Below, in pieces: positions 45,505 to 55,289 of a DNA stretch of 64,000 bases. Numbering within the stretch: the stretch's first letter is position 1; each line of letters opens with the position of its first letter. A model generated the notes under the pieces. That model was given only the letters and a program-made list of their open reading frames with translations, had not been told where the DNA came from and did no database searches. Source of the stretch: Amblyomma americanum (Eukaryota > Arthropoda > Arachnida > Ixodida > Ixodidae); the NCBI RefSeq assembly GCF_052857255.1, contig NC_135505.1, positions 57,283,368 to 57,347,367 on the forward strand, read 5' to 3'. A program made the position numbers and the translations under genes.

Positions 45505-46031
45505 TCGATGGATGTTAGGAGCGTCCCCTTTGAAAGTGGGAGGTGGTGGGCGCTGACATGCTCAGAGCTTTTTCTTCATACGTTATCTGTAATAAATATG
45601 TCGAAATAAAACGTACTATCTAGAAACAGCGCTCTTTTAAATAAAAATCGCTTTGAAATTGATGATACGCTGATTTTCAACCTAAACATCGATGTTTACG
45701 TCACTTTCCTTATTTAAAGCCACCAATCCTCAAACTGTTTCTTACTGAGGTGTCTCGGTGCATTCACATTCCTATTATTTTTTAAGGCTACCGCTTCGTG
45801 GAGACTGAGCGTGCAATCGCAGACATCTTGATGAATACTGCTGCATTCTTGCAATATGTGCTTAATTGTTTGTTCAGATTTAATACGCCGTACATTTGGG
45901 ATAATTTTGGTTATATTTCTTTTTGTAGCTTCGCATTTTAACGCACACAATCCCACTTCAAACAGTAGGGCTCCCTGCATTTTTTTTACTATCCTACAAC
46001 AATTTCTTTCTGATTTTGCATACGTGTCCAA
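45505..46031 (-). pseudogene. 3' end of a non-LTR element (same family as LINE-5)
   Basis: On -, the frame 45714-46031 reads GALLFEVGLCALKCEATKRN, then EQTIKHILQECSSIHQDV (the HIL-x2-C zinc motif region) and ends KKQFEDWWL. This is the C-terminal pattern of LINE-5 below (ALIFETRSG, VEHLILKC, RLEDWW). The 3' UTR ends in CAAAGGGGACGCTCC followed by a remnant ATCC tail (45505-45520). The CxxC is lost. Confidence 0.7.
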
Positions 46032-46473
46032 AGTTTGCTTTTATTCATTTATTTAATGCAGGCCTCACCTTCAGCGCTTTAGACCCCGTTTTTGAAGCTC
46101 ATTATTTTTCCTTTTTCTAATGAAGCGCCCACGGGAAACGCGCCCCTTGCGGTGATGACGCCAAGCTAAGCGTCCGAATGACTCCACTCATATTAGCGGT
46201 TTAGTAAGCGGGCAGTGGTCAGTATCATCGTCAGTTCATTGACAGAGGGGAATGCGATCAGTATGTGTTTTCTCTTCTATGACTTGTATGGGACTCCGAA
46301 ATCATTTCGATGGGCATATCCTAGTCCAACATGTCAGTAGAGGTGCTTTTCATGGGTATTCGAGTCAAAGTTGCTTGGGTTGGGATGCGACCCTAGATAC
46401 TCCTTCCTACAAGCCTCTGATGGTTAAATAGGATGCCGCCTGACATGGTGGGCAGGCGAACAGCCTGCCACAA

Positions 46474-46726
<253 letters not shown>

Positions 46727-47074
46727 CAAATGCGGGGAATCGCCTCCATAAGTACTAACACACTAAGGATTAACAACAACTGGTTCTTCATGTAATGCAC
46801 TCTGTCGACATCTCACAAGTGCAGTATATATCAGGGATCAGCGATCTACCAGGTTAGCCGATCATCATGAAATGAGCCAACGATCATTTCCTAGATTTTC
46901 AATTAGAACATCTAAGACTATTTTCCGGCGAGAGCTTTGCAGTGCGACGGGAATGAGCCACATTTAATTTAGCAGCAATGAAAACAGAATGTTGAAATAG
47001 CAAATTGTAGAATTCATTTGCTTACAGAATAAAAAAAATGTTGGAGATGTAATGTCATCCAGAACGACCAAATG

Positions 47075-47212
47075 TTCAGCTTAATGAGCCAGCCCAGGGA
47101 TAGCACGGCAATCATGTCTTGCGTACAGCAAATGCCGCTGCTTGTCTTTAATTCCCAGCCGGGCAAGTTGTCATGCTCCTGCGGACTCAAAGTAGTTGGC
47201 AACATTGATGTT
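47075..47212 (-). pseudogene. gypsy-2 integrase C-terminal remnant
   Basis: In one frame on - the text EDNINVANYFESAGA then QLARLGIKDKQRHLLYARHD follows the pattern EEARQLARxRIxxxQxxxxxRYNxRHRD that comes after the integrase core in gypsy. It starts exactly where the RTE fragment ends, so it is the displaced continuation of the integrase at 48200. Confidence 0.5.
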
Positions 47213-48195
47213 GTCTTCATCATCAGCCTGACTACACCCACCGCAGAGCAAAGGCGTCTCCCATGTCCCTCCAATTAACCCTGCCCTCAACCAGCTGCGC
47301 CCACCGCATGCCTGCGAACGTCTTAATCTCATCCGCCCACCTAGCGTTCGGCCACCCCCAGTTACGCATGCCTTCTCTTCGAATCCACTCCGTTACCTTT
47401 AAGGTCCAGGGTTTTTCTTGCCTTCACCTGATGTGCCCTACACAAGCCCAATTCTTCCTCTTGACTTCGACTAGGATATTATTAACCCGCGTTTGTTCAG
47501 TCACCCACTCTGGTCGCTTCCGGCCTCTAAACGTTACACCTATCATTTTTTCCCCACGGCTCGCTGCGTGGTCCTTAACTTAAGCTGAACCTTTTTCGTT
47601 AGCCACCACGTTTCTGCCCCGTAGGTGAGTACCGGTAAGATACAGCTGTTCTACACTTTTCTCTTGAGGGATAATTGGAAACTACTATTCATGATCTCAT
47701 GAAAGAACCTGCCATTTGCGCTCCAGACCATTCTTATCTTTCTAGTTATTTACCTCTCATGATCCGGATCAGCTGTCACTACCTGCCCTAAGCTGATGTA
47801 ATCCTTTGCCACATCCAGCACATCGCTTCCGATTGTGAACTGCTGTTCCCTTGCTAGGCCTTTGAACATTAGTTTGGTTTTCATGTTAAATTTTAGATCC
47901 ACTGTTCAGCTCTGCCTGTCTAAATAATTAATCATGCTCTGCAATTGAGTCCTGACTCAGCAAGGCAATGCTATCAGCGAATCGCAGATTATTTAAGTAC
48001 TATCCATTAACTCTTACCCCCAACAGTTCCAAATTCTATCCTCGGAATACCTGCTGCAAAGAGGTGGTGAATAGCACGGGCAAGATCGTGTCTTTCTGCC
48101 TAACGCCCTTCCTTATTGGAATTTTATTGCTCACTTTATGAAGGACAATGGTAGCAGCGCAGTTCCTAAATAACTTTTTCAATACTTTGACATCG
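47213..48195 (-). mobile_element. RTE-type non-LTR 3' fragment (RTE-2)
   Basis: On - it aligns throughout with RTE-1 (51797-52743): KIPIRKGVRQ near 48110, YLNNLRFAD near 47995-48015 (YADD in the form FADS, so dead), MLNF and QLKLRTT-like thumb residues, and the end RGLWWVW-like tail. The left end has CATCATC just before TCAGCCTGACTACACCCAC, the short remnant of the trinucleotide 3' tail typical of RTE elements. It splits the gypsy-2 integrase. More decayed than RTE-1. Confidence 0.75.
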
Positions 48196-48199
48196 GTAC

Positions 48200-48960
48200 G
48201 TTCTGTAGCATGGCGTTGAGTGTGCAGGTTGCCTGCTTGCCGTAGACCAGCCTAAACGGTGTCATCTGGGTGGTCTCCTGCACAGCACTGTTGCACGCAA
48301 CCGAAGCAAGGGAGGATGGAAACCCAAGTATTGTGTTGGCCGTTCACATATATGGCGAATACGTCAGCAATGGTGCAACTCCGGCGCTCTGTAAATCCGT
48401 TGGTCTGCAAATGGTCAGCTGTAATTCGCTGGCCGCCTAAATGGCTGTAGTTCACAATGGCATGGGCACTCTCGGCAGTAAATGCTGTTCCCCTAACCGC
48501 GACGAGAACTTTTGAAGGGGCCTGGCGAAAATGAACTGTTGGGTGGAAAATTATGCGGCATTCGCCACTGTACTGCTCAGCAGCGCTTTTGCTTCGGCGT
48601 AGCAAGCTGCGGGTGAAGTGGTCGGTCGCGACGATGACCCACTTGTTGCCCCAAGTTAACGTTGTGAAGGGGCCGACGAGATTTATTATAATCTGTTGAA
48701 GGGGCTTCCTGGGTGGTGGATGGGCTTCTGTAGTCCATCTGGCCTGATCGGTGGCGTTTTTCATCGTTGACACTCACGGTATGTTTTGACGTACCGTGCG
48801 ACGTTTGCAAACAGTAGCGGAGGATAAACCGAGTTTCGAGGATAAACCGGAGGTGCCCAGTTGTTGGTGTGAGGCCCGAAGCATACGTAAATTCTTATCG
48901 TCAGCTCGTAATTCTTCACGAGGATGTCATTTTGCATACCTAAAGAAGACAAAACACGAT
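48200..48960 (-). pseudogene. gypsy-2 integrase core remnant
   Basis: The frame 48252-48773 reads INLVGPFTTLTWGNKWVIVA then TDHFTR, giving the first catalytic region (the Asp of VGxDLxGPF is lost: INLVGPF). The second Asp motif TDRGTAFTA is AVRGTAFTA, also lost. The third region reads ADHLQTNGFTERR with the Glu kept. LPCFGCVQQCC replaces the LPYVTFAYN motif. Upstream, 48761-48952 has ANVARYVKTYRECQR, the CxxCQR end of the zinc finger. Confidence 0.8.
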
Positions 48961-49129
48961 TGAGTGCTGCTGAGGGTGCAGAATCCTTGCCTTCCAGATA
49001 CTGGACGAGACGCTGTAGTTAGACAACCGAGCCTTGGTGCCGAGCGAAGACGCTGGTGCTGGTCGGACCTAAAAAGGCGACGTCACTGTCCTGTGTTTCT
49101 TAGCGCCAAAACAAGCGGAGAGCATAGTC

Positions 49130-50013
49130 CTTGCTTCTTGCTAGTCTCTTGTCTTTTGCATTGTTTCTACGAACATGACCTACCAACTAGCTCAACATTC
49201 CCTGTTACCATCGTTCTCTTGCCACGGCTTTTGGGCAGCGGCTCGAGACAGGCATTCTGCATCGGTGCGCTTGTGCCCAGGTTTGCAGACGAGGGTGATG
49301 TGGAAACTTTGGAGATGCAGGCTTCATCATGCAAGGCGGCCTGATTGGCAAGCCAGCATGCGTGGTCATCACTCACCACCATGATTAGTCGTCCGTACAT
49401 GTAGGGGAACAATTTCGACGTAGCGCAGATAACGGCAAAGCACTTATTCCCTGTTGCCGAATAGTTAGCCTCGACCTTGTAGAGAGAACGGCAAGTATGC
49501 GCGATTACTTTCTCCAGTTACTTGCTTTTCTGGAGGACGGCGTCTAGGCCTGTGGTGATTTCGTCAGTATGAATTTCAGTCTGGGCGCTTTCATCAAAGG
49601 GCCCGAGGACGGCAGGGGACTGTAAACAGCGCTCAAGTAACTAAAAGCTATTTCTTGAGGGGCTTCCCATTTAAATAGCAGTATGCCTTCGCAATTTCGG
49701 TCAAAATTTATGGTGATACGAAAAAGTCGTCACAAATTGTGGACTGTACGCGCACAGTCACAGGAATCTGCGCGCAGCTTTGTCATCAGCCGATGGCGGC
49801 AAATGTGCGATAACATCTCTCTTTTTTGTATGTAGCAATACTCGACCCTTGCTTAAGATTTGGCCTAGAAAGAGCCAGTGTTCATAGGGAAACTGGCACG
49901 TCTCTGCGTTCAAGGCTGCCCCGTCGACATGATTGCTTACAGCACTGATTGTAGCCTTTTCCGGTGGTCGTCCAAGTTCGAGGCGGAGACAACGATTTGA
50001 TTTAGGTATACAA
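49130..50013 (-). pseudogene. gypsy-2 RT second half and RNase H remnant
   Basis: From the right, IVYLNQIVVSASNLDDHRKR (about 49950-50010) is the catalytic block, with YLDD changed to YLNQ. Then FDESAQTEIHTDEITTGL (about 49545-49600) is the RNase H start, VEANYSATGNKCFAVICATS the [15 protein letters not shown] block (Glu lost) and FPYMYGRLIMVVSDDHACWL the DHHALCWL block. All in order; many stops. Confidence 0.8.
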
Positions 50014-50211
50014 TAGTCGGATACAACTTAGGAACGCAGCGGCTTTTCCCCATCAAAGGGCTTCATTCCAGTGAATACCGTTGGCCGATTCTCATTACCC
50101 AGCTAATGCATGAAAGCAGGGAGTTGTATATGAAAGGGGAAAATCCCTTCCCTCTATGGCTGGGAATCACCCCTCTGTCCATTGTGGGTCCGCTTCCTGC
50201 ATTTTCGCGCT

Positions 50212-50918
50212 GGATGTATGTATGTATGTATGTATGTATGTATGTATGTATGTATGTATGTATGTATGTATGTATGTATGTATGTATGTATGTATGTATG
50301 TATGTATGTATGTATGTATGTATGTATGTATGTATGTATGTATGTATGTATGTATGTATGTATGTATGTATGTATGTATGTATGTATGTATGTATGTATG
50401 TATGTATGTATGTATGTATGTATGTATGTATGTATGTATGTATGTATGTATGTATGTATGTATGTATGTATGTATGTATGTATGTATGTATGTATGTATG
50501 TATGTATGTATGTATGTATGTATGTATGTATGTATGTATGTATGTATGTATGTATGTATGTATGTATGTATGTATGTATGTATGTATGTATGTATGTGTG
50601 TGTGTATGTATGTATGTATGTATGTATGTATGTATGTATGTATGTACGTACGTACGTACGTACGTACGTACGTACGTACGTACGTACGTACGTATGTATG
50701 TATGTATGTATGTATGTATGTATGTATGTACGTACGCACGCACGTGCGTACGTACGTACGTACGTACGTATGGATGGATGGATGGATGGATGGATGGATG
50801 GATAATTGAATGAATAATTGGATGGATGGATAATTGGATGGGTGAATTGAAGGATGGACAGACGGACGGACGGATGGATGGACGGACGGATGGACGGACG
50901 AATGGATGGATGGATGGT
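50212..50918. repeat. Compound tetranucleotide microsatellite (GTAT, GTAC, GGAT, GGAC)
   Basis: About 107 GTAT units with one GTGT break (50212-50644), then GTAC and GTAT blocks (50645-50768), GGAT (50769-50803), degraded GGAT with AATT interruptions and GGAC/GGAT to 50918. The right edge abuts the 3' UTR end of LINE-5 (CAAAGGGGACGCTCCCACC on -), so the array is the expanded ATCC tail of that element. Long Met-Tyr-Val-Cys or His-Thr-Tyr-Ile frames over it are artefacts. Confidence 0.97.
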
Positions 50919-51084
50919 GGGAGCGTCCCCTTTGAAACGAGTTGATGGCAGTTGCCGCCATGTTCAGCTTTTTTATTTTTGTTTCACTGTGTTGTAAGTT
51001 ATTGAAATTCGCCATTTTCTTTAAATATGTCTTCGTACACTATTAACCTTATGCCACCTCTCTCCTTTGAGCCAGCAATCTTCC

Positions 51085-51794
51085 AATCGCATTTTACTAA
51101 TTTCCACCGCAGATTTATTTACAAGACCATTGTTACCTCTCAGGAAGATTGACTGTTCCTGCAGCGACGTCGGGATGGATACCATCACATTTTAGTATCA
51201 GGTGTTCTACTTTTTTCTACAGATTTACCACACACAGCACATGTGTCGTCATCTTCGTTAAATTTCTTTTTGTAGCTGCGCGTTCCAAGATACCCTGACC
51301 TAGTTTCAAAGATTAGGGCGCAGCCTTTTGAGTTATCATAATATGCTACCTTCCTGATCTTCGTTTTTATGTATAGATATAGTTCTGTACTATGCTTCTT
51401 TTCTATTGAATTTATCCAATCTTTGCCTTCCGCGTTTTTAACCTGTCGTTTAATGCTCTTTCTCCATCCTCGTGTCTGGCATACTTACTGGTTAGCTTTT
51501 CGGTTCTTTTCCGCCACTGTGTGTCAACGCACTTTCTGTACATTTATTTCAATACCTTAGCTGCCCACCTGCTATCATCCAATTTCCTCAGGCGTTCTTC
51601 ATATAGTACTTTACTCTGAGCTTCCCGCGCTTCAAATGATGCCCAGCCCATATCCCCTTGTACTGTCTCGTTTGTGCTTTTCCCGTGGGCACCTAGTGCT
51701 AATCTTCCAACAGCACTATGATTTACTTCTAATCTCGACTGAATTTCTGCCCTTAAGCACAGAACCGTATTCCCGAAAGTAAGCCCCAGCACTA

Positions 51795-51796
<2 letters not shown>
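51085..51796 (-). pseudogene. LINE-5 thumb and CCHC C-terminus
   Basis: The frame 51544-51792 reads LGLTFGNTVLCLRAEIQSRL, AVGRLALGAHGKSTNETVQG and DMGWASFEAREAQSKVLYEE, the conserved region after RT in this family. Further on, ALIFETRSGYLGTRSYKKKF, DDTCAVCGK and, after a frameshift, VEHLILKCDGIHPDV give the C-x2-C...H-x4-C motif, and RLEDWW closes the protein near 51095. Confidence 0.8.
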
Positions 51797-51825
<29 letters not shown>

Positions 51826-52743
51826 GCCCTACTACACCCACTGCAGGGCAAAGGCCTCTCCCATGTCTCTCCAATTAACCCTATCCTTTGCCAGCTGCAT
51901 CCACCCTTTGCCTGCAAACTTCTTAATCTCATCCGCCCATCTAACCTTCTGCCGCCCCCTGCTACGCTTACTTTCTCTTGGAACCCACTCCGTTACCCTT
52001 AAAGACCAGCGGTTATCTTGCCTTCGCATTACATGCCCTGCCCAAGCCCATTTCTTTCTCTTGATTTCGACTAGGATGTCATTAACCCGTGTTTGTTCCC
52101 TCACCCACTCTGCCCGCTTCCGATCTCTTAACGTTACACCTATCATTTTTCTTTCCATGGCTCGCTGCGTTGTCCTTAACTTAAGCTGAACTCTTTTCGT
52201 TAGCCTCCACGTTTCTGCCCCGTAGGTGAGTACCGGTAAGATTATGCTGTTGTACACTTTCCTCTTGAGGGAAATTGGTAAACTGCCACTCATGATCTGC
52301 GAGAATTTGCCATATGCGCTCCACCCCATTCTTATCCTTCTAGTTATCTCCCTCTCATGATCCGGATCAGCTGTCACTACCTGCCCTAAGTAGACGTATT
52401 CCGGCACCATTTCTAGGCTCTCGCTGCCAATTGTGAAGTGTTGTTCCCTTGCTAGGCTGTTGAACATTACCTTGGTTTTCTGCATGTTAATTTTTAGACC
52501 CATCGACCTGCTCTGCCTGTCTAACTCGTTGATCATGATTTGCAGTTCACCTCCTGAGTGACTCAGCAAGGCAATGTCATCAGCAAATCTCAGATTATTT
52601 AGGTATTTTCCATTTATTCTTATTCCCAACTCTTCCCAATTCAGGCCTCGAAATACCTCCTGCAAACATGCGGTGAGCAGCATTGGCGAGATCGTGTCTC
52701 CTTGCCTGACGCCCTTCCTTATTGGAAGGGCGTCACTATTAAT
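51797..52743 (-). mobile_element. RTE-type non-LTR insertion inside LINE-5 (RTE-1)
   Basis: CCCAGCACTATT stands on both sides (51784-51795 and 52744-52755), a 12-bp target-site duplication. The 3' end on - is a trinucleotide tail of about nine GAT units (51796-51823). The insert holds most of an RTE RT: IRKGVRQGDTISPMLLTACL, LNNLRFADDIALLSHSG with intact catalytic Asp pair, LKINMQKTKVMFN, VLTYGAETWRLTKRVQLKLR and WAGHVMRR. It is 5'-truncated within RT and has one long open frame through the domain (51832-52740), so it is young. Confidence 0.9.
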
Positions 52744-52803
52744 CCCAGCACTATTAATCCTTTCCAAATGCCTCTCAATATTTAACATTGGTTGTACCCC
52801 CAT
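51832..52803 (-). pseudogene. RTE reverse transcriptase (5'-truncated)
   Basis: A 323-residue open frame whose first about 20 residues are LINE-5 sequence read through the insertion boundary. From SDALPIRKGVRQGD onward it is RTE RT: blocks with RQGDTISPML, FADDIALLSHS, GLKINMQKTKVM, the thumb and the RTE C-terminal end SRGRQKVRWADEIKKFAG and DRVNWRDMGEAFALQWV. It lacks endonuclease and the first RT blocks so cannot move itself. Confidence 0.9.
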
Positions 52804-53691
52804 AATGCCCTATGTTTCATTATTCCGCCATCTCTTTGCCCGTTTGCTATGAGAAACTTCCTACTTTTCTGTGTACATCTGCCCTTCGTTTACCCATACG
52901 CCGATATATTTTTATTCGGGCACTCTGGGTATTTCATGGCCTTGTATTGCAAGCGCCTGATCAGTTTTATCATTGAAAATCATCACACCTGACTTTTTTG
53001 CACTGAAACTGAACCCTGCACTGTCTCCTTCGTCTTCACAGCCGTTAACCAGAGTTTGAAAATCTTCCTAGCTACCTGCTAACAGTACAATATTCTCCGC
53101 ATGCATTAAACACGGTAGTCATTGCTCAACTACTTTACCGTCTATTGTGTATGACAGATTATAACCTAGATTGCTTCCTTGTAGCCTTCTTTTCATACCT
53201 GTTGTATAAAGCATGAACTGCAGTGGTGATAGAGGACAACTTTGCCTAAATCCTTTGTGTACCTCAACAGCTGTCGTACTTTTAATTCCTTCCCATGTTT
53301 TTCAACTTTATTTTCTGGATATATTTCATGTACAAAATCGTTACCTCATGACCTATACCTTCATCTTTTAATACGTTCCACAGGAGTTCCTTCTTCACGT
53401 TCTCGTATGCACCGTTTATGTTCAGGAAGGTTAAATACAGAGGTTTGCTTTCGGCCTTAGCTATTCTATGCACTGGTTAAGCACGAATAGGCTATCATCT
53501 TAGCTCTTAACTCTTCTGAATCGTTCAGAAGTTCTCTGAGTATTCTATTACTTTCTACCCATGACTGAACTTCAATTTAACCGCCTGCATCTCCAGCCTG
53601 TATATAAGTGATGTTATCGTAATCGGTAGGATGGAATTTATGTTTATCTTATCGCCTTTCCCTTTATAAACAAAACTTAATTTATTCTGTT
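52744..53691 (-). pseudogene. LINE-5 reverse transcriptase blocks
   Basis: From the right: FVYKGKGDKININSILPITI (block with KGKGDxxNINSYRPITI, about 53640-53680), LYLTFLNINGAYENVKKELL (LDxxxAYDxV, where the catalytic Asp is Asn, about 53380-53440), GFRQSCPLSPLQFMLYTTGM (GxRQGCPLSPLLF, 53190-53260) and LMHAENIVLLAGS in place of LMYADDIVLLA (about 53085-53125). Both catalytic Asp positions are lost. Confidence 0.8.
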
Positions 53692-53787
53692 TCCCGCTGT
53701 GCTGTAATGAGAATCGGACGATGCCAAAGGATGGAAGGGGTCTTTTGACGGAGAAAAGTTGGTGCGTTTTTAAGTTGTATCCGACTA

Positions 53788-54150
53788 TAGACACAGCTGC
53801 CTCTTCAGGCTCCTCAGTAGTGTATCCATTGCTCATTGTCACGTTGGTGCTGCGGAACAGAGTTCAAATGACGTCACTTTTAATTCGCTCTCTCTCATCG
53901 AGATCATTTCGCCTGTAGCCGCTCCTGATGTCCAACGAAGAGAAGTACTTGGCGTTGCATAGCCGGTCTAGTGTGTCGTTGAAGCGAGTTAGGGGATAGA
54001 TTTCCTGTTGTTTTAATTTGTTCAAGTAGCGGTAATAGAATCAGAAGCGAAATGTCCATCCTTTTCTCTTTATTAGAACAACTGGTTGCGCCCCAGGGCT
54101 GTTCGACGCCTGGGTGACTTCTTCACGAAGCATTTCTTCGACTTGGTCCC
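53788..54150 (-). pseudogene. gypsy-2 RT first half remnant
   Basis: In one frame on -, YRYLNKLKQQEIYPLTRFND then TLDRLCNAKYFSSLDIRSGY (about 53910-54030) match gypsy RT YRxLNKxTxxDxYPLPRIDD and AxYFSSLDLxSGYWQ. It continues as LDERELKVTSFELCSAAPT, the place of [27 protein letters not shown] with a deletion, and reaches RSLKRQLC at the TIR-block boundary. Confidence 0.8.
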
Positions 54151-54720
54151 GGATAGCTTGGCGTTCTCGCGGCGACGCACTGTAGCGGCTTTAGCGGAAA
54201 GAACGGACATGAGCATTGTCGTCGGTTACAATGCAATATTTGGAAACGGCTGTTTGTCGTATCTTCGACGACGACTGAATGTACTCTCTGTAACTTTGAA
54301 GAAGAGTGCGGATTTCATTTTGCCAGTTCCGATGTAGTGCTGCGTTGATGTCAACTGTGGGAGAGTTCTTTTGGTTGAAACAAATCTGGAGATCTGTCGG
54401 ACAGGGTGAAGACATTTCGAACGTCGATAGTTCGTCTGAAAAGGCAATCATCGTGACTCTGTTAAGGTGGCGCGGCTTTCTTCACTAAAGTTTGTTACCA
54501 ACACCTCAGCTAGCCAATTAAGGAAATGGGTGATGCCTCAAGCGTCGACCAGTCGTCGGTCTGAGAGAAAGTGCGTGCTTCCCTCGATGATGCTCCAAAT
54601 CCTCGATAATACTGGCACCCATAGGTTCGATGACGTTTGACCGGGGAGGAATGGCTACTTCTTGGTCGGGAACCTTCAAGGGGACGGCATATCCCTGTGT
54701 TGTCTTCTAGAAGCTTCTAG
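54150..54720 (-). pseudogene. gypsy-2 pre-RT linker remnant
   Basis: The frame 54191-54451 reads LLQSYREYIQSSSKIRQTAV then SKYCIVTDDNAHVR, matching LLxxYxDxFSxxSKVxQTxxxKHRIxTxDxxPVR that links protease and RT. Upstream on -, AVPLKVPDQEVAIPPRSNVI (about 54620-54690) matches the segment ending IPPRSNxI that precedes it. Confidence 0.75.
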
Positions 54721-54722
54721 AA
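54705..54722. promoter_or_regulatory. Perfect four-unit heat-shock-element-like palindrome
   Basis: TTCTAGAAGCTTCTAGAA fits the nTTCnnGAAnnTTCnnGAAn rule of heat-shock factor sites with every core base matching. With one more base each side (54704-54723) it is a 20-base perfect palindrome. It lies in the decayed gypsy-2 linker with no TATA box or gene start that I can tie to it, so it may be chance. Confidence 0.35.
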
Positions 54723-54749
54723 GCTGCAGAACTGGAAAGTCTCACATTC

Positions 54750-55230
54750 AGGCGTTACCGGGATAGGATGAAATTTTTCTATTTACTCTATCATAACCAA
54801 TTGGGAATAGACAAAAGTTCATACATTCTGCCAGCTAACCGCCGATCTACGCGCTCATATCACACCAAAAAAGTCCTGGATTTTTCGTGCAGGACGGACG
54901 CATTTAAAAATTCCTATTTTCCGCGCACTATTTGCGATTGGAATGCATTATCCGCCGACACAGTTGACTGCCCAACGGTTTCCTCATTCCTCTGCGCACT
55001 TGCGCGTAAGTCCTGAGTGACATGTGGCTCCCCCTCATCAAAATGACACTCATGTTGTAAATACTATCTTGTGTTTTTGTTTTTGTTCTGATTTATCATT
55101 CAGCGTCCTGTATCTTGTTTGCTGATTTTGCTGTTTCTGAATTTGTTGATTTGCGTTGTCCACTCCTGCCTAAGGCCTGATAATAAGGCTGGCAGTACCT
55201 GTAAAATAAATAATAAATAAAAATAAAATA
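54750..55230 (+). mobile_element. CR1/L2-type non-LTR 3' fragment
   Basis: The frame 54768-55016 reads LLYHNQLGIDKSSYILPANR, RRSTRSYHTKKVLDFSCRTD and AFKNSYFPRTICDWNALSAD, the C-terminal domain that follows RT in CR1, L2 and related elements (RTxxFxxSFFPRTIxxWNxLP). The 3' UTR holds CTGGCAGTACCTGTAAAATA and ends in AAATAAATAATAAATAAAAA (55203-55230), the tail typical of tick L2-like elements. Orientation is opposite to gypsy-2, into which it inserted. Confidence 0.8.
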
Positions 55231-55289
55231 GGGCCTCTTTCGTTGAAAACGTGATAGATATATGGATGAAAGGTCGATGATGGCTCGAC

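Larger units (their letters stand above)
50919..53691 (-). mobile_element. Non-LTR retrotransposon (LINE-5), split by RTE-1
   Basis: On -, RT blocks at 53691-52744, thumb and C-terminus at 51796-51085, and a 3' UTR ending at 50919 in a tetranucleotide tail. RTE-1 sits between with a target-site duplication. Taking it out rejoins the Pol reading at VLGLTFGNTVLCLRAE. The element lacks ORF1 and endonuclease (5' truncation). The family has a C-terminal CCHC and ATCC tail; I would place it near the CR1/Jockey side of non-LTR elements but not more precisely. Confidence 0.8.
50016..53785. mobile_element. TIR-bounded block with TA target sites (3.77 kb)
   Basis: GTCGGATACAACTTA at 50016-50030 is repeated in inverted form at 53771-53785; similarity continues for about 83 bases each side, to CCGATTCTCATTAC (50085-50098 and 53704-53717 inverted). 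TA lies on both outer sides (50014-50015, 53786-53787). The gypsy-2 RT frame is interrupted exactly here: the left half ends in QLC just right of 53788 and IVYLNQ resumes just left of 50014. This is the form of a TA-inserting DNA transposon. No transposase remains; the inside is LINE-5 and a microsatellite, so it is either a non-autonomous carrier later hit by LINE-5 or a composite. Confidence 0.65.

Noticed and set aside
50063..51015. Very long open frames of repeated HTYI or MYVC residues on both strands
   Set aside because: They are the GTAT/GTAC/GGAT microsatellite read as codons; all frames stay open because the repeat has no stop, and no real protein family fits.
51863..52189. 108-residue + frame with a near twin at 47263-47583
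   Set aside because: Both lie antisense to RTE RT; they resemble each other only because RTE-1 and RTE-2 are homologous.
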